Below, one piece after another: positions 15,362 through 23,353 of a stretch of 64,000 nt of DNA. This DNA is from Paractinoplanes polyasparticus. Its GTDB lineage: Bacteria > Actinomycetota > Actinomycetes > Mycobacteriales > Micromonosporaceae. Below the pieces are notes generated by a model, which saw only the letters and a list, made by a program, of their open reading frames with translations, did not search any database and had not been told where the DNA came from. How positions within the stretch are numbered: the stretch's first letter is position 1; each line of letters opens with the position of its first letter. The position numbers and the translations under genes were made by a program. The stretch covers positions 62,001 to 126,000 of the forward strand of contig NZ_JAHWFK010000020.1 of assembly GCF_019710575.1 (NCBI RefSeq). The letters run 5' to 3'.

Positions 15362-17539
15362 GTAATCGAGGTTGAAGCCGCCGGTCTCGCAGAAGAGCGT
15401 GACCAGCTGGTCGCCGGCGGCGAGCGTCACCGGCACGTGCACGGACTGGTAGGTCGCCCAGCCCCCGGTGGCGGGCACCGAGACGGTCGCCAGCTTCGCT
15501 CCGGCCGCGTTGCGGAACGAGATGGCGTCGGCCGCGACCGCGCCCGTGCCGTTGGCGACGCGCAGTTCCAGGTCGTACGTCCCGGCCTCGGCGACGTCGA
15601 CGCGGTAGCTCAGCCAGTTGCCGGCGGCGGTCCAGCCGATGTTCTTGCCGCCACTGGCCCCGGCGTTGCTCTCGACGAAGTTGGCGCCGCCCTCGGTCCA
15701 GCCGTTCTGCCCGGCGTACGACTCCGCTTCGACGCGTACGCCGACCGGAGCGCCCTTCGGCGTGACGTTCACGGTGACGGTCACCGAGTCGCGGGCCGCG
15801 CCGTCGGTCACATGGAACGTCAACTGCTGGGCGCCCGCGGCGGTCGGGCTGAGCGTGACCACGCCGGTCGCCGCGTCCAGCGAGACGCCGGCGGGCAGGT
15901 CGGTGGCGTAGAACGAGAGCCGGTCGCGGTCCCGGTCGGTCGCCGACAGGCGGAACAGGGTCGTCGCGTACTGGTCGACGGTCAGCGGGGGGACGGCCCG
16001 CAGGACAGGCGCGTGGTCACGGCGCGGGGCATCGGCCTTCCACCGGTACGTGGCGTAGGCGTTTGCGGGCACGCCGACCACAAAGGACTGGCCGCCGAGT
16101 TGGACGCGCACACTCTTGTCCGCGCCGGTGCCGTTGGCGAGCACGGCGGTGAACCGGTCGCCGTCACGGTAGACGACGTTGCTGACCCCGGCGGATGCCG
16201 CACTCGACTCGACCCGCACGTCGCGGGGGGACAGGTACCGGGCGAACTGCCCGAGCGGGTACAGCTCACCGCGTACGGAAAAAGTCTTGGTCTCGGTGTT
16301 GACCTTGACCAGCCGGTCGGGCCACTTGGTGGTGCGGCCGACCTCTTCCCAGTCGACGTTGTTGTCGCGCTTGTCGGTCCAGTGCAGCGTGCCGCCCGTC
16401 TGGTCGGTCGCCTGCGCCCACAGCGTGTAGCTGCTCGCGTCGAGCCGGAAGTAACTGAGCACGGTGGCCGGGTTGAGATCGCTCGTCTCGGTCATGTGCA
16501 CCGGCTTGCCGAACTCCTGACGGGCCTCGCGCATGACGGCCGGATCACCCCAGTACGGATGGAACGCGATGCCGTCGGCGGCCTGACGCGTGGCCGGGTT
16601 GTTCATGATCCGGTAGTAGTTCTTGGTGGCCGTGCTGTTCGGGTCGCGCCAGTCCCAGAAGTTGAAGTCGTGCACGTAGAGCTGCGTCCTCAGCCCGGAC
16701 CGCCGGAACTGCTGCTTGATCGCGACGGCCAGCTTCTGCTGCTGCTCGACGCTGATGTCCATGGCGGGATAGACGACATCCATGCCCGGCTCGTTGAGCA
16801 TCGTGATCGCGTCGACGGTGATTCCCTGGCGCCGCATCGACTCGATGTACTTGACGTAGTACCGCGCCAGCACGTCGATGCAGTCGTCGCGAAGCTTGCC
16901 CATCTGATAGTGCTCGGTGGTGCTGCCCGGCTTGAGCGCGACCTCGCCGGTGAACCGGTTGTTCGTCTTCATCCAGGCCGGCGCGCTCCACGCGGAGGCG
17001 AAGAACGTCGCGTCCGGGTTGTACTTCTGGATCAGCTTGATCGTGTCGATCATGTGCAGGTCGATGTCTCGCTGGATCGAGAAGTACTTGAGCCCGAAGT
17101 CCTCGGTGACACCGGGCGGCAGCTCGTCGTACGACCAGAACGGCAGATGCTCGATGAGATCCGGGCTGCCGATGGTCAGCCGGAACCGGTCGAACCCGGC
17201 TCCGTGCTCGGGGTCGACGAGCAGGCGTACGGCCTTCTCCCGCTCAGCCGGCGTCAGCTTCCACAGGTTCGACACGCTGGTCTCGTCGATCGACATGCCG
17301 ATCCCGCTGTACCGCTGCCGCCGCTGCGACGGATCGACCACCACAGTGGCGTCCACCGCCCGGCCCCCGTCGTCCCCGACCCGAGTTGACGGCAGCGCCT
17401 TCCAGGCGTCGGCCGCTCCCGCCGAGTAGGTGCCGGTCACCAGCTCGCCCCGCGGCTTGCCAGCTGTTGCGGGCTGTCCCGCCAGCAGCATTACGGCCGT
17501 CGATGCGACGGTCAGGGCCGCGGTCATGGATCGCTTCAC
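15347..17539 (-). CDS. Secreted glycoside hydrolase family 30 with Ig-like domain and CBM6
   Basis: This secreted enzyme of about 730 residues begins with a signal peptide ending near GQPATA. The GH30 catalytic domain starts with RQRYSGIGMSIDETSVSNLW. Glu250 in TMLNEPGMD is the expected acid/base and Glu351 in VHMTETSDL the nucleophile. A GH30 beta domain follows (about 390-470), then a cadherin/He_PIG-like Ig domain (about 490-590) and a C-terminal CBM6 (VEAESYAG...). GH30 members act on beta-1,6-glucan, beta-1,6-galactan, xylan or glucosylceramide, so the substrate is not settled. GTG at 17539 is used, with GAGGGAG five bases upstream. The ROK-like inverted repeat at 17583-17607 lies in its promoter region. 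Confidence 0.9.
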   Translation of the reverse strand: MKRSMTAALTVASTAVMLLAGQPATAGKPRGELVTGTYSAGAADAWKALPSTRVGDDGGRAVDATVVVDPSQRRQRYSGIGMSIDETSVSNLWKLTPAEREKAVRLLVDPEHGAGFDRFRLTIGSPDLIEHLPFWSYDELPPGVTEDFGLKYFSIQRDIDLHMIDTIKLIQKYNPDATFFASAWSAPAWMKTNNRFTGEVALKPGSTTEHYQMGKLRDDCIDVLARYYVKYIESMRRQGITVDAITMLNEPGMDVVYPAMDISVEQQQKLAVAIKQQFRRSGLRTQLYVHDFNFWDWRDPNSTATKNYYRIMNNPATRQAADGIAFHPYWGDPAVMREARQEFGKPVHMTETSDLNPATVLSYFRLDASSYTLWAQATDQTGGTLHWTDKRDNNVDWEEVGRTTKWPDRLVKVNTETKTFSVRGELYPLGQFARYLSPRDVRVESSAASAGVSNVVYRDGDRFTAVLANGTGADKSVRVQLGGQSFVVGVPANAYATYRWKADAPRRDHAPVLRAVPPLTVDQYATTLFRLSATDRDRDRLSFYATDLPAGVSLDAATGVVTLSPTAAGAQQLTFHVTDGAARDSVTVTVNVTPKGAPVGVRVEAESYAGQNGWTEGGANFVESNAGASGGKNIGWTAAGNWLSYRVDVAEAGTYDLELRVANGTGAVAADAISFRNAAGAKLATVSVPATGGWATYQSVHVPVTLAAGDQLVTLFCETGGFNLDYLRLS

Positions 17540-17582
17540 CAGGTCTCCCTCGTCAGATAGATCACGCGCTATCTGTTCGGGG

Positions 17583-17607
17583 AGTTTATTAAGGCGTTTA
17601 ACAAACT
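17583..17607. promoter_or_regulatory. ROK/XylR-like operator upstream of the GH30 gene
   Basis: The arms AGTTTATTAA (17583-17592) and TTAACAAACT (17598-17607) are inverted repeats matching at 9 of 10 positions, with a 5-base spacer. AGTTTrTTAA half-sites are typical of ROK-family sugar repressors in actinobacteria. The site lies 44 bases upstream of the GH30 start codon, in an AT-rich patch. Confidence 0.5.
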
Positions 17608-17678
17608 CGCAACAGCTCCTGGCCTTCGGCGGGACGGGTGGTCCAGGGAGCAGAGCCACTCGGTCGTCGAAACGCTCG

Positions 17679-18099
17679 CTACCGCGCAGTCCCGTCGCGG
17701 TACGGGGCCAGGAACGCGGTCGGCGCCGCCAGCAACGCTTCGGGCGCCTGCTCGGCGACCCAGTGGCCGGCGCCGGGCACGACGAGCGTCTGAACGTTCT
17801 GCGCGATGGAGCTCATCTCGTGTCCCGGCGTGTCGCCCCAGCTTTTCTCGCCGCCGATGGCGAGGACCGGGATGGTGAGCTTGTCGCCCCCGCGAAGCTT
17901 GTTCTGGGCGAGCGTGGCGTCCCAGGCCCGGTAGAGGCCGAAGCTGGCGCGGAGGGTGTCCCGGTCGTGGTTGTAGAGGCTGATGTAGTAGTCGATCGCA
18001 TATCGGGGCAGCGCCGGCAGCGAGCCCGCCCGGCGGTGCGAGTGCGGCGGCTACAGCCGTTGCGCCGAGCAGGGCACGTCGGCCCAGATCGGATGTCAC
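17679..18099 (-). pseudogene. Decayed alpha/beta hydrolase (epoxide-hydrolase-like)
   Basis: The minus-strand remnant begins with a signal-like stretch from GTG 18099 (RRALLGATAVAAALAPPGG). It then shifts frame near 18020-18050 into a clean alpha/beta-hydrolase C-terminus. That part reads RYAIDYYISLYNHDRDTL, FGLYRAWDATLAQN, LTIPVLAIGGEKSWG and VPGAGHWVAEQAPEALL, and stops at 17679. The lid-region and final His-containing parts are present (GAGHW). The HGxP oxyanion region and the nucleophile elbow are missing. So an internal deletion of some 150 residues with loss of frame has killed the gene. The remaining reading is good, which suggests recent decay. Confidence 0.72.
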
Positions 18100-18154
18100 C
18101 TCGATGGATTGCTTCTGCTGAGCCCAGCCACAAGGGCGTCGTGGGGGACAGGGA

Positions 18155-18445
18155 TCAGCGATCCGGGTCGCCATCGCGGATGGCGGCGGCCAGGGACTTG
18201 AGGAAGTCGGGATTGTCGTCAGGGGCTACGAAGACCGGCCGGGGACGCAGCGGCACCTTCGGAACCGGGCGGCCCTTGACGAACCAGGCGATGGCGCCGA
18301 ACGGCGAGAGCAGCAGGATCGCGAACATCCAGGCGGCCCAGGGGGCGGTGCGGATCTCGTCCTCCTTGAGGCGGAGGCAGTCGACCAGGGCGATGATCAC
18401 CAGCGCGAGGTCGAGCAGGAGCACGAGGACGTAGACGCTTGCCAT
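18155..18445 (-). CDS. Small membrane protein with PLDc_N-type domain
   Basis: This 96-residue protein has two hydrophobic helices. The first is VYVLVLLLDLALVIIALVDCL and the second WAAWMFAILLLSPFGAIAWFV, followed by KGRP. This two-helix layout with a Pro-Phe/Leu-Gly turn and W-x-x-KGRP is the PLDc_N domain of phospholipase-D leader regions, also found as free small proteins in actinobacteria. A 35-residue soluble tail ends it. The function is unknown. It lies beside the decayed hydrolase and behind the SGNH esterase gene. Confidence 0.75.
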   Translation of the reverse strand: MASVYVLVLLLDLALVIIALVDCLRLKEDEIRTAPWAAWMFAILLLSPFGAIAWFVKGRPVPKVPLRPRPVFVAPDDNPDFLKSLAAAIRDGDPDR

Positions 18446-18530
18446 GCCACGGAACGATCCGGGTGGTGGGGGCGGTCGGGCGGTCCCGGACGGGTGCTAA
18501 AGGGTGGCACCCGCCCGGGGCACGGCGGAG

Positions 18531-19331
18531 CTACAGCACGTCGGCGAGTGCGGGCAGGTACCCGTACGTGTAGCCGTTGACGTTGGGGTGGAAGGAGTTC
18601 TGCGGGGGGATGACCGTGAGGCCGTTCAGGTACGGGCGCGACGAGCAGATGCCGTGGCCGGCGAACTCGTCGCGGACGTCCGAGAACGTGAAGCCGGCGG
18701 CCTGGGCCCGGGCCTGGATGACGTCGTTGAGCACCTGTGCGCCCTCGTTGAGGGCCCGGCGCTTGGCCAGGCTCATGCCGGTGAGGCCGCACGACGCCGA
18801 CGCGGTGTCGAACAGGATCGGATAGCCGAGCACGACGACCTTGGCCTTCGGGGCCTTGCGTTTGATGGCCGCGTACGTCGAGTCGAGCTTGCCGGGCAGG
18901 GCGCCGGTGATGTCGGCGCGCGCGGCGGCGACCCTGTCGAGGCAGGCCGCGTCGCTGCCTACTTGGCAGCCGATCACCGTGGGCGCGAAGCCGGCGTCGT
19001 TGCCGCCGATCGTGATGCTGATCAGGTCGGCCCCGCTGCTCAGGAACGGGACCTGGAGGTTGCGGACGTCGCTGGTCACGGCTCCGCCGCAGCTGAGGTC
19101 GGTGAACGACTTCGGCTTGTTGCGGGCGGTCCACTGGCCGGGATAGCCCTGCTTGCTGCGCAGGCAGAACACGCTTTGCCCGGGCGCGCCGACGCCCGAG
19201 GAGTAGGAGTCGCCCAGCGCGACGTAGTCGGTCACGGCAGGGTCGACGGCCGCGGCGGCGGGCGCGGCCACGGCTAGCGAGAGCAGGGACGATATGACGA
19301 GACAGCCGAGAAGGGATAGACGCCTGCCCAT
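18531..19331 (-). CDS. Secreted SGNH/GDSL esterase or lipase
   Basis: This secreted hydrolase of 266 residues begins with a signal peptide ending in APAAAA. Block I GDSYSSG holds the catalytic Ser, block II has the oxyanion Gly (SCGGAVTSD), block III GGNDAGF has the Asn, and block V SFHPNVNGY has the catalytic His. Cys pairs at SCGG/FCLR, CQVG/ACLD and SCGLTG/ICSSRPY suggest three disulfides, as in the Streptomyces SGNH esterases and lipases. The ATG at 19331 has GGAGG in range. Two palindromes sit just upstream. Its natural ester substrate is unknown. Confidence 0.9.
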   Translation of the reverse strand: MGRRLSLLGCLVISSLLSLAVAAPAAAAVDPAVTDYVALGDSYSSGVGAPGQSVFCLRSKQGYPGQWTARNKPKSFTDLSCGGAVTSDVRNLQVPFLSSGADLISITIGGNDAGFAPTVIGCQVGSDAACLDRVAAARADITGALPGKLDSTYAAIKRKAPKAKVVVLGYPILFDTASASCGLTGMSLAKRRALNEGAQVLNDVIQARAQAAGFTFSDVRDEFAGHGICSSRPYLNGLTVIPPQNSFHPNVNGYTYGYLPALADVL

Positions 19332-19363
19332 CGAGTGGCCTCCGGTCCGTGGGGGAGAGGAAG

Positions 19364-19391
19364 CCGGAGCGCTCCGGTTACCGAACGGTAA
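19364..19391. promoter_or_regulatory. Two adjacent palindromes in the SGNH esterase promoter
   Basis: CCGGAGCGCTCCGG (19364-19377) is a perfect 14-bp palindrome with the GAGCGCTC core seen in LacI-type operators elsewhere in the window. It is followed without a gap by TTACCG-AA-CGGTAA (19378-19391). Together they lie 33 to 60 bases upstream of the ATG. Further up (about 19429-19452) is a TTACGTACGA/GTAACGTACG repeat. Confidence 0.5.
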
Positions 19392-19550
19392 TTCAGGTCG
19401 CCGAGAAAAGAAACACGGTGACATTCCTGTTACGTACGAGTAACGTACGTCGATGTGACCTGCGTCGATGTCCGGCCGTAGCCGGTCATTCACACGAGTG
19501 CCACAGGCGATCTTCAGGCTGCCCTCAGCCCCCGTCGGTACCGTCCCCAC

Positions 19551-19931
19551 ATGGAAGAAGAACGGGCACGGCGGATGGTCGACACGCTGCGGGCGCGCAA
19601 TGTCTTCGCCCATGTGAAACTGCCGCAGGCCGGCGTCACCCAGTACGGCATCCGGGTCATGCTGCCCGACGGCCGCGAGGCGATCTGGGACAACGACGGC
19701 ACGGCCGGTCTCGAGGCCCAGATCATGCGCAACGGGGTCCTGGTCGGCTTCGTGCCGTCGATTCCCGATTCCGAGAACTTCGGCGACGGCCAGATCATCG
19801 AGGCCATCGCCACCGCCGACTACGACCGCCCGGTGGGCCGGTCCATCCCGGCGAAACCCCGGCCCGCGACCGGCAGCCCGCCCTCGCCGGTCACCCTGGC
19901 CCAGCGCCTGCGCGGCGGCTTCCGCTCCTGA
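19551..19931 (+). CDS. Hypothetical protein (126 residues)
   Basis: I do not recognise this family. It is a soluble basic protein with no signal peptide or membrane helix. The front half reads like a compact alpha-beta domain (RRMVDTLRARNVFAHVKL, YGIRVMLPDGREAIWDNDG, LEAQIMRNGVLVGFVPSI). The last 35 residues are proline-rich and likely disordered. Codon use and GC match the flanking genes. It stands alone between two minus-strand genes, so it has its own promoter in 19392-19550. Confidence 0.7.
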   Translation: MEEERARRMVDTLRARNVFAHVKLPQAGVTQYGIRVMLPDGREAIWDNDGTAGLEAQIMRNGVLVGFVPSIPDSENFGDGQIIEAIATADYDRPVGRSIPAKPRPATGSPPSPVTLAQRLRGGFRS

Positions 19932-19964
19932 CGCCACGCGGGGGGCCGGCCGGGCGCCCGGGGC

Positions 19965-21704
19965 TCACGGATCGGGGCTGATCAGTTCGATCAGGCGGTC
20001 GAGCGCTACCGGCCACAGCTCCGGCGTCAGGTTGGCCAGCAGCGTCTCGGCCAGGCTCTGGGCGACCATGTCGATCTGCTCGCGCAGCACCGGGTCGTCC
20101 GGCATCGGCAACGCCTCCGGCGGCACAGCGGCTACGGGCGCCGGCGCCGGGTCCACCACGGGTTCGGCGACAGGGTCCGGTTCGGCCGGCTGCGCGCCGA
20201 AGTCGGCCGGCAGATCCTCGGGCGCGCCCACCAGGTGCAGGTGGCCGGTGGCCCGGGTCAGCGCGGTGTAGAGCAGCCGGTGCCCGCGGGGGTCGTCGTC
20301 GACGATGAAGCCCGGCTCGACCACGATCGCCGCGTCGAACTCCAGGCCTTTCGCCTCGTGCGGGCTCAGCAGCGTGATCGCCGGCCCTCGTTCGTCGCCC
20401 GGGGCCGTACCCCAGGGAAGATCTTCCGACCGCAGCGCCGCCTCGATCTCGTCGCGGCAGCGCGCCGGGCAGATGACCGCGACCGAACGCCCGTCGGCGG
20501 CGTGGTCGGCCGCGGCCGCCACCACGACAGCCGCCCGCCCGGCCGGCTCGACCGGCGCGATCACCGGGTCGGCCGGCCCGTCCCGCACGGTCGTCGGCGG
20601 CTGCACGCTGGGCGCGGCGGTCGGCAGCAACTCGGCGGCCAGCTCGAAGATCTGGCGCGGGATGCGATAGCCGAAGTGCAGCTCACGGTGCACGTGCGGC
20701 ATCTCGGCGGGCAGGTGCGCGAGCACGTCGTGCCAGTCGTCGCGGGCCCACGGGCCGGTCGACTGGGCCATGTCGCCGATCACGGTCAGCGAGCCGTTGG
20801 CCGAGCGACGCGACACCGCCCGCAACTGCATGGGGGAGAGGTCCTGGGCCTCGTCGACCACCACGTGCTCGTAGGTCTGCGGCTCGATGCCGGACACGTG
20901 CTCGGCCTCGTCGAGCAGGGGCAGGTCGGCCTCGCTGAACGGCGGCTCCTCGTCGGTCACCCGGAACAGCGCGTCGATCTCGCGGTCGGTGAACTCGCCC
21001 TCGGCCGCCGCGGTCAGCATCAGGCGCGAGGCGAACAGCTCGGACAGGAAGGTCGTCGCCTCGAACTCCGGCCACAGGCGGTCGGCCAGCATGTCGGCCG
21101 CATCGAGAATCAACCGCGGGTCCTGCGTACCGGATACGAGCGCCGCCCGCAGCAGGCGCCGCCGGTCACCCGCGGTCGCCTCGCTCGCCTTGGCCGTGGT
21201 GATCACCCGCTCGACCGTGGCCGGGTCGAGGCGCACCGCCCGCCCGCGGATCGTGAGCACGGGCGGGATGGCCCGCTGCCGCGCCCGGTGCTTCTCGATC
21301 GCCCGGCCGATCAGCCCGGCCATCCGCGCCTCGCCCTTGAGCCGGGTCACGTGCGGGGCCTCGGGCCGGCCGGTGACCGCCTTGGGCAGCAGCCCGTCGA
21401 TCGAGCTGTGCGCGACCCCCTCGTGTCCCCAGCCCTCGAGCAGCGCGCGGGTGCGCCGCGCGAACGCGTGCGACGGCCCGACCACCAGCACATCGGTCGC
21501 GCCCAAGCCGTATTCGGGCTCGTCGAGCAGCCAGGCCACCCGGCGCAGCGCGGTGTCCGTCTTTCCGGTGCCCGGGCCGCCCTGAATGATCAGCACGCTT
21601 TCGGGAGCGGTGCGGATCAGCTCGTCCTGGGCGGCGCCGATGGACGCGGACCAGTCGCCGGCCTCGGCCAGCAGCGGATCCTCCGGCGCCCCCGGGCGGG
21701 TCAA
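19965..21704 (-). CDS. HelD/UvrD-like superfamily 1 helicase lacking the usual N-terminal arm
   Basis: The motor motifs are all visible: Walker A QGGPGTGKTDTAL, motif II VVVDEAQDLSPMQ, motif III VIGDMAQS, HEAKGLEFDAAIVVEP and motif VI LLYTALTRAT. HelD proteins bind RNA polymerase and release it from DNA, using an N-terminal coiled coil of about 180-200 residues placed in the secondary channel. Here the Walker A appears only about 45 residues after the TTG at 21704, and the preceding frame is occupied by the DUF6510 gene, so that arm is missing. The TTG has GAAGG upstream. The C-terminus carries a Pro/Ala-rich linker and a short helical end. It is the last gene of the redox operon. Confidence 0.82.
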   Translation of the reverse strand: MTRPGAPEDPLLAEAGDWSASIGAAQDELIRTAPESVLIIQGGPGTGKTDTALRRVAWLLDEPEYGLGATDVLVVGPSHAFARRTRALLEGWGHEGVAHSSIDGLLPKAVTGRPEAPHVTRLKGEARMAGLIGRAIEKHRARQRAIPPVLTIRGRAVRLDPATVERVITTAKASEATAGDRRRLLRAALVSGTQDPRLILDAADMLADRLWPEFEATTFLSELFASRLMLTAAAEGEFTDREIDALFRVTDEEPPFSEADLPLLDEAEHVSGIEPQTYEHVVVDEAQDLSPMQLRAVSRRSANGSLTVIGDMAQSTGPWARDDWHDVLAHLPAEMPHVHRELHFGYRIPRQIFELAAELLPTAAPSVQPPTTVRDGPADPVIAPVEPAGRAAVVVAAAADHAADGRSVAVICPARCRDEIEAALRSEDLPWGTAPGDERGPAITLLSPHEAKGLEFDAAIVVEPGFIVDDDPRGHRLLYTALTRATGHLHLVGAPEDLPADFGAQPAEPDPVAEPVVDPAPAPVAAVPPEALPMPDDPVLREQIDMVAQSLAETLLANLTPELWPVALDRLIELISPDP

Positions 21705-21706
21705 GA

Positions 21707-21991
21707 TCAGCTGCCTTCGAGCGGCACTTCGAGGCGTACGCTGCCCCGCAGGTCGAGATAGACCCGGTCGGGCGCCCGTACGACCCGCAGCACCACGTCC
21801 GAACAGTTCGGGCAGCGTGCCACCAGGCCGGGCGACTGGTGCCACACCACGAGCGTGGCCACCGCGTCGGTGTGGGTGCAGCCCGCGCACATGAACCGGG
21901 CCGCGGTCACGTCGACCGCGAAGATCTCGCGCAGGTCGCCGGCCATGGCGTTGCCGTCGAGCGCGGCGCCCCTGGGCCCGGGTTGTGTCAC
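21707..21991 (-). CDS. Zinc-ribbon protein, DUF6510 family
   Basis: This small cytoplasmic protein of 94 residues has two CxxC pairs, FMCAGCTH and ARCPNCSD, that would hold one zinc. The pattern LDGNAMAGDLREIFAVDVTAARF is that of DUF6510 proteins, which often sit beside the molybdenum oxidoreductase and FAD reductase, as here. GTG at 21991 overlaps the stop of the FAD reductase by four bases (GTGA) and has GGAGGG upstream. The function is unknown. Confidence 0.8.
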   Translation of the reverse strand: MTQPGPRGAALDGNAMAGDLREIFAVDVTAARFMCAGCTHTDAVATLVVWHQSPGLVARCPNCSDVVLRVVRAPDRVYLDLRGSVRLEVPLEGS

Positions 21992-22743
21992 GACGTCCCT
22001 CCGAAGCGTTCGGTGCGGATCCGGCGCGGGTCGTGGCCGAGCGCGACCAGGATGTCCGCGGCCGTCTCGACGAACGTCGTCGGACCGCACACGAAGCAGT
22101 CGGGTGCGAAGTCCGGCGGCCAACCGTACGTGTTCAGGGCCGCCACGTCGATCCTCTTCGGGGGCGAGGGCCAGTTGTCCGGCGTCTTACGCGTGTAGAC
22201 GTAGTGGACGTCGAGGCCGGCGTCGTCGCGGACGCGGCGGCGCAACTCGTCCGCGTAGAGCAGGTCTTCCGGCGTACGCACCGAGTAGATCAGCCGGAAC
22301 GGCTGCTTGGTGCCGGCCATCGACCGGGCGCGCACCATCGCCATCAGCGGCACCACCCCCGAGCCGCCGCCGATCAGCAGCACCGGCGCCGGCTGCTTGT
22401 CCCGCCAGACGAACCAACCGCCGACCGGGCCGCGGAGCTCGATCTGATCGCCGGCCTCGACGGTGTCGGTCAGATAGGGCGAGACCTCGCCGTCGTCGAG
22501 CCGCTGAACCGTCAGCTCGACCTTGCCCTCCGGATGGGGCCACGCCGAGGCGATCGAATAGCTCCGCTGCGCGCGGTAGCCGTCCTCGGCGGTCAGGCGC
22601 ACGTCGACGTGCTGGCCGGGCAGGTGGCCCGGCCAGTCCGGAACGTCGAGCACCAACGTGCGTGCTGTCGGCGTCTCCCAGTGGGCTGCGGCAACCGTCG
22701 CAGCCCGCCAGATCAGTCGCCCTGATACCGCTGTTCGCGCCAT
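21988..22743 (-). CDS. FAD/NAD-binding ferredoxin-reductase-like oxidoreductase
   Basis: This is a 251-residue two-domain flavoprotein of the ferredoxin-NADP reductase fold. The FAD site is RSYSIASAW and the NAD(P) site IGGGSGVVPLMAMVR. CFVCGPTTFVE is the conserved CGP motif near the end. No iron-sulfur domain is attached. It overlaps the Mo-cofactor oxidoreductase gene by 31 bases and the DUF6510 gene by four, so the three are coupled. It probably passes electrons from NAD(P)H to, or accepts them from, the molybdenum protein. The physiological acceptor is unknown. Confidence 0.88.
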   Translation of the reverse strand: MARTAVSGRLIWRAATVAAAHWETPTARTLVLDVPDWPGHLPGQHVDVRLTAEDGYRAQRSYSIASAWPHPEGKVELTVQRLDDGEVSPYLTDTVEAGDQIELRGPVGGWFVWRDKQPAPVLLIGGGSGVVPLMAMVRARSMAGTKQPFRLIYSVRTPEDLLYADELRRRVRDDAGLDVHYVYTRKTPDNWPSPPKRIDVAALNTYGWPPDFAPDCFVCGPTTFVETAADILVALGHDPRRIRTERFGGTS

Positions 22744-23312
22744 GGGTCTCCGTACATGTGATAGCCGGCGGCCTCCCAGAAACCGGGGTCATCATCGGGC
22801 ATCAGCTGCACGCCGTTGACCCATTTCGCCGATTTCCAGAAATACAGATGCGGAATGAGGAGCCGGGCCGGGCCGCCGTGTTCGGGCTCGAGATCCTCAC
22901 CATCGAACTTGTACGCCACCCAGGCCTTGCCGTCGAGCAGATCTTCCATCGGCACGTTGGTGGTGTAGCCGCCGAAGCTGTGGACCATGGTGTAGTCGGC
23001 CGCCGACTCGACGTCGGCCAGCAGGGTGTCGAGCGAGACGCCACGCCAGGTGGTGCCCAGCTTGGACCACTTGGTGACGCAGTGGATGTCGACCGTGACG
23101 TCCTCGGCCGGCAGCGCCTGGAACTCCGTCCAGTTCCAGCTCGTCTTCTCGCCGGTCTCCGTGGTGACGGTGAAGCGCCAGCGATCGAGCGGGATGCGCG
23201 GGGTCGGCCCGGCGGAAAGCACCGGGAAATCGTGGGTGAGGTACTGGCCGGGCGGCAGGCCGGGCACCGACTCACGCCGCCGGCCGCCGAATCCCCTGGA
23301 AATGATGCCCAT
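22713..23312 (-). CDS. Sulfite-oxidase-like molybdopterin-dependent oxidoreductase
   Basis: This 199-residue protein has the sulfite oxidase Mo-pterin fold. Cys in DIHCVTKWSKLGTTWRGV is the expected molybdenum ligand. Family segments VHSFGGYTTNVPMEDLLD, YKFDGEDLEPEHGGPARLLIPH and KWVNGVQL follow. No signal peptide is seen, unlike the exported MsrP/YedY. It is coupled with the FAD reductase, so the pair may form an NAD(P)H-linked reductase for a sulfur or nitrogen oxide; that reaction is an inference. The ATG at 23312 has no clear ribosome site and may be leaderless. A TCAAGAT-like patch lies upstream on the minus strand. Confidence 0.86.
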   Translation of the reverse strand: MGIISRGFGGRRRESVPGLPPGQYLTHDFPVLSAGPTPRIPLDRWRFTVTTETGEKTSWNWTEFQALPAEDVTVDIHCVTKWSKLGTTWRGVSLDTLLADVESAADYTMVHSFGGYTTNVPMEDLLDGKAWVAYKFDGEDLEPEHGGPARLLIPHLYFWKSAKWVNGVQLMPDDDPGFWEAAGYHMYGDPWREQRYQGD

Positions 23313-23353
23313 GGGTGTTGAGTAAACCGGATGATCTTGTCGCTGGACAGCGC

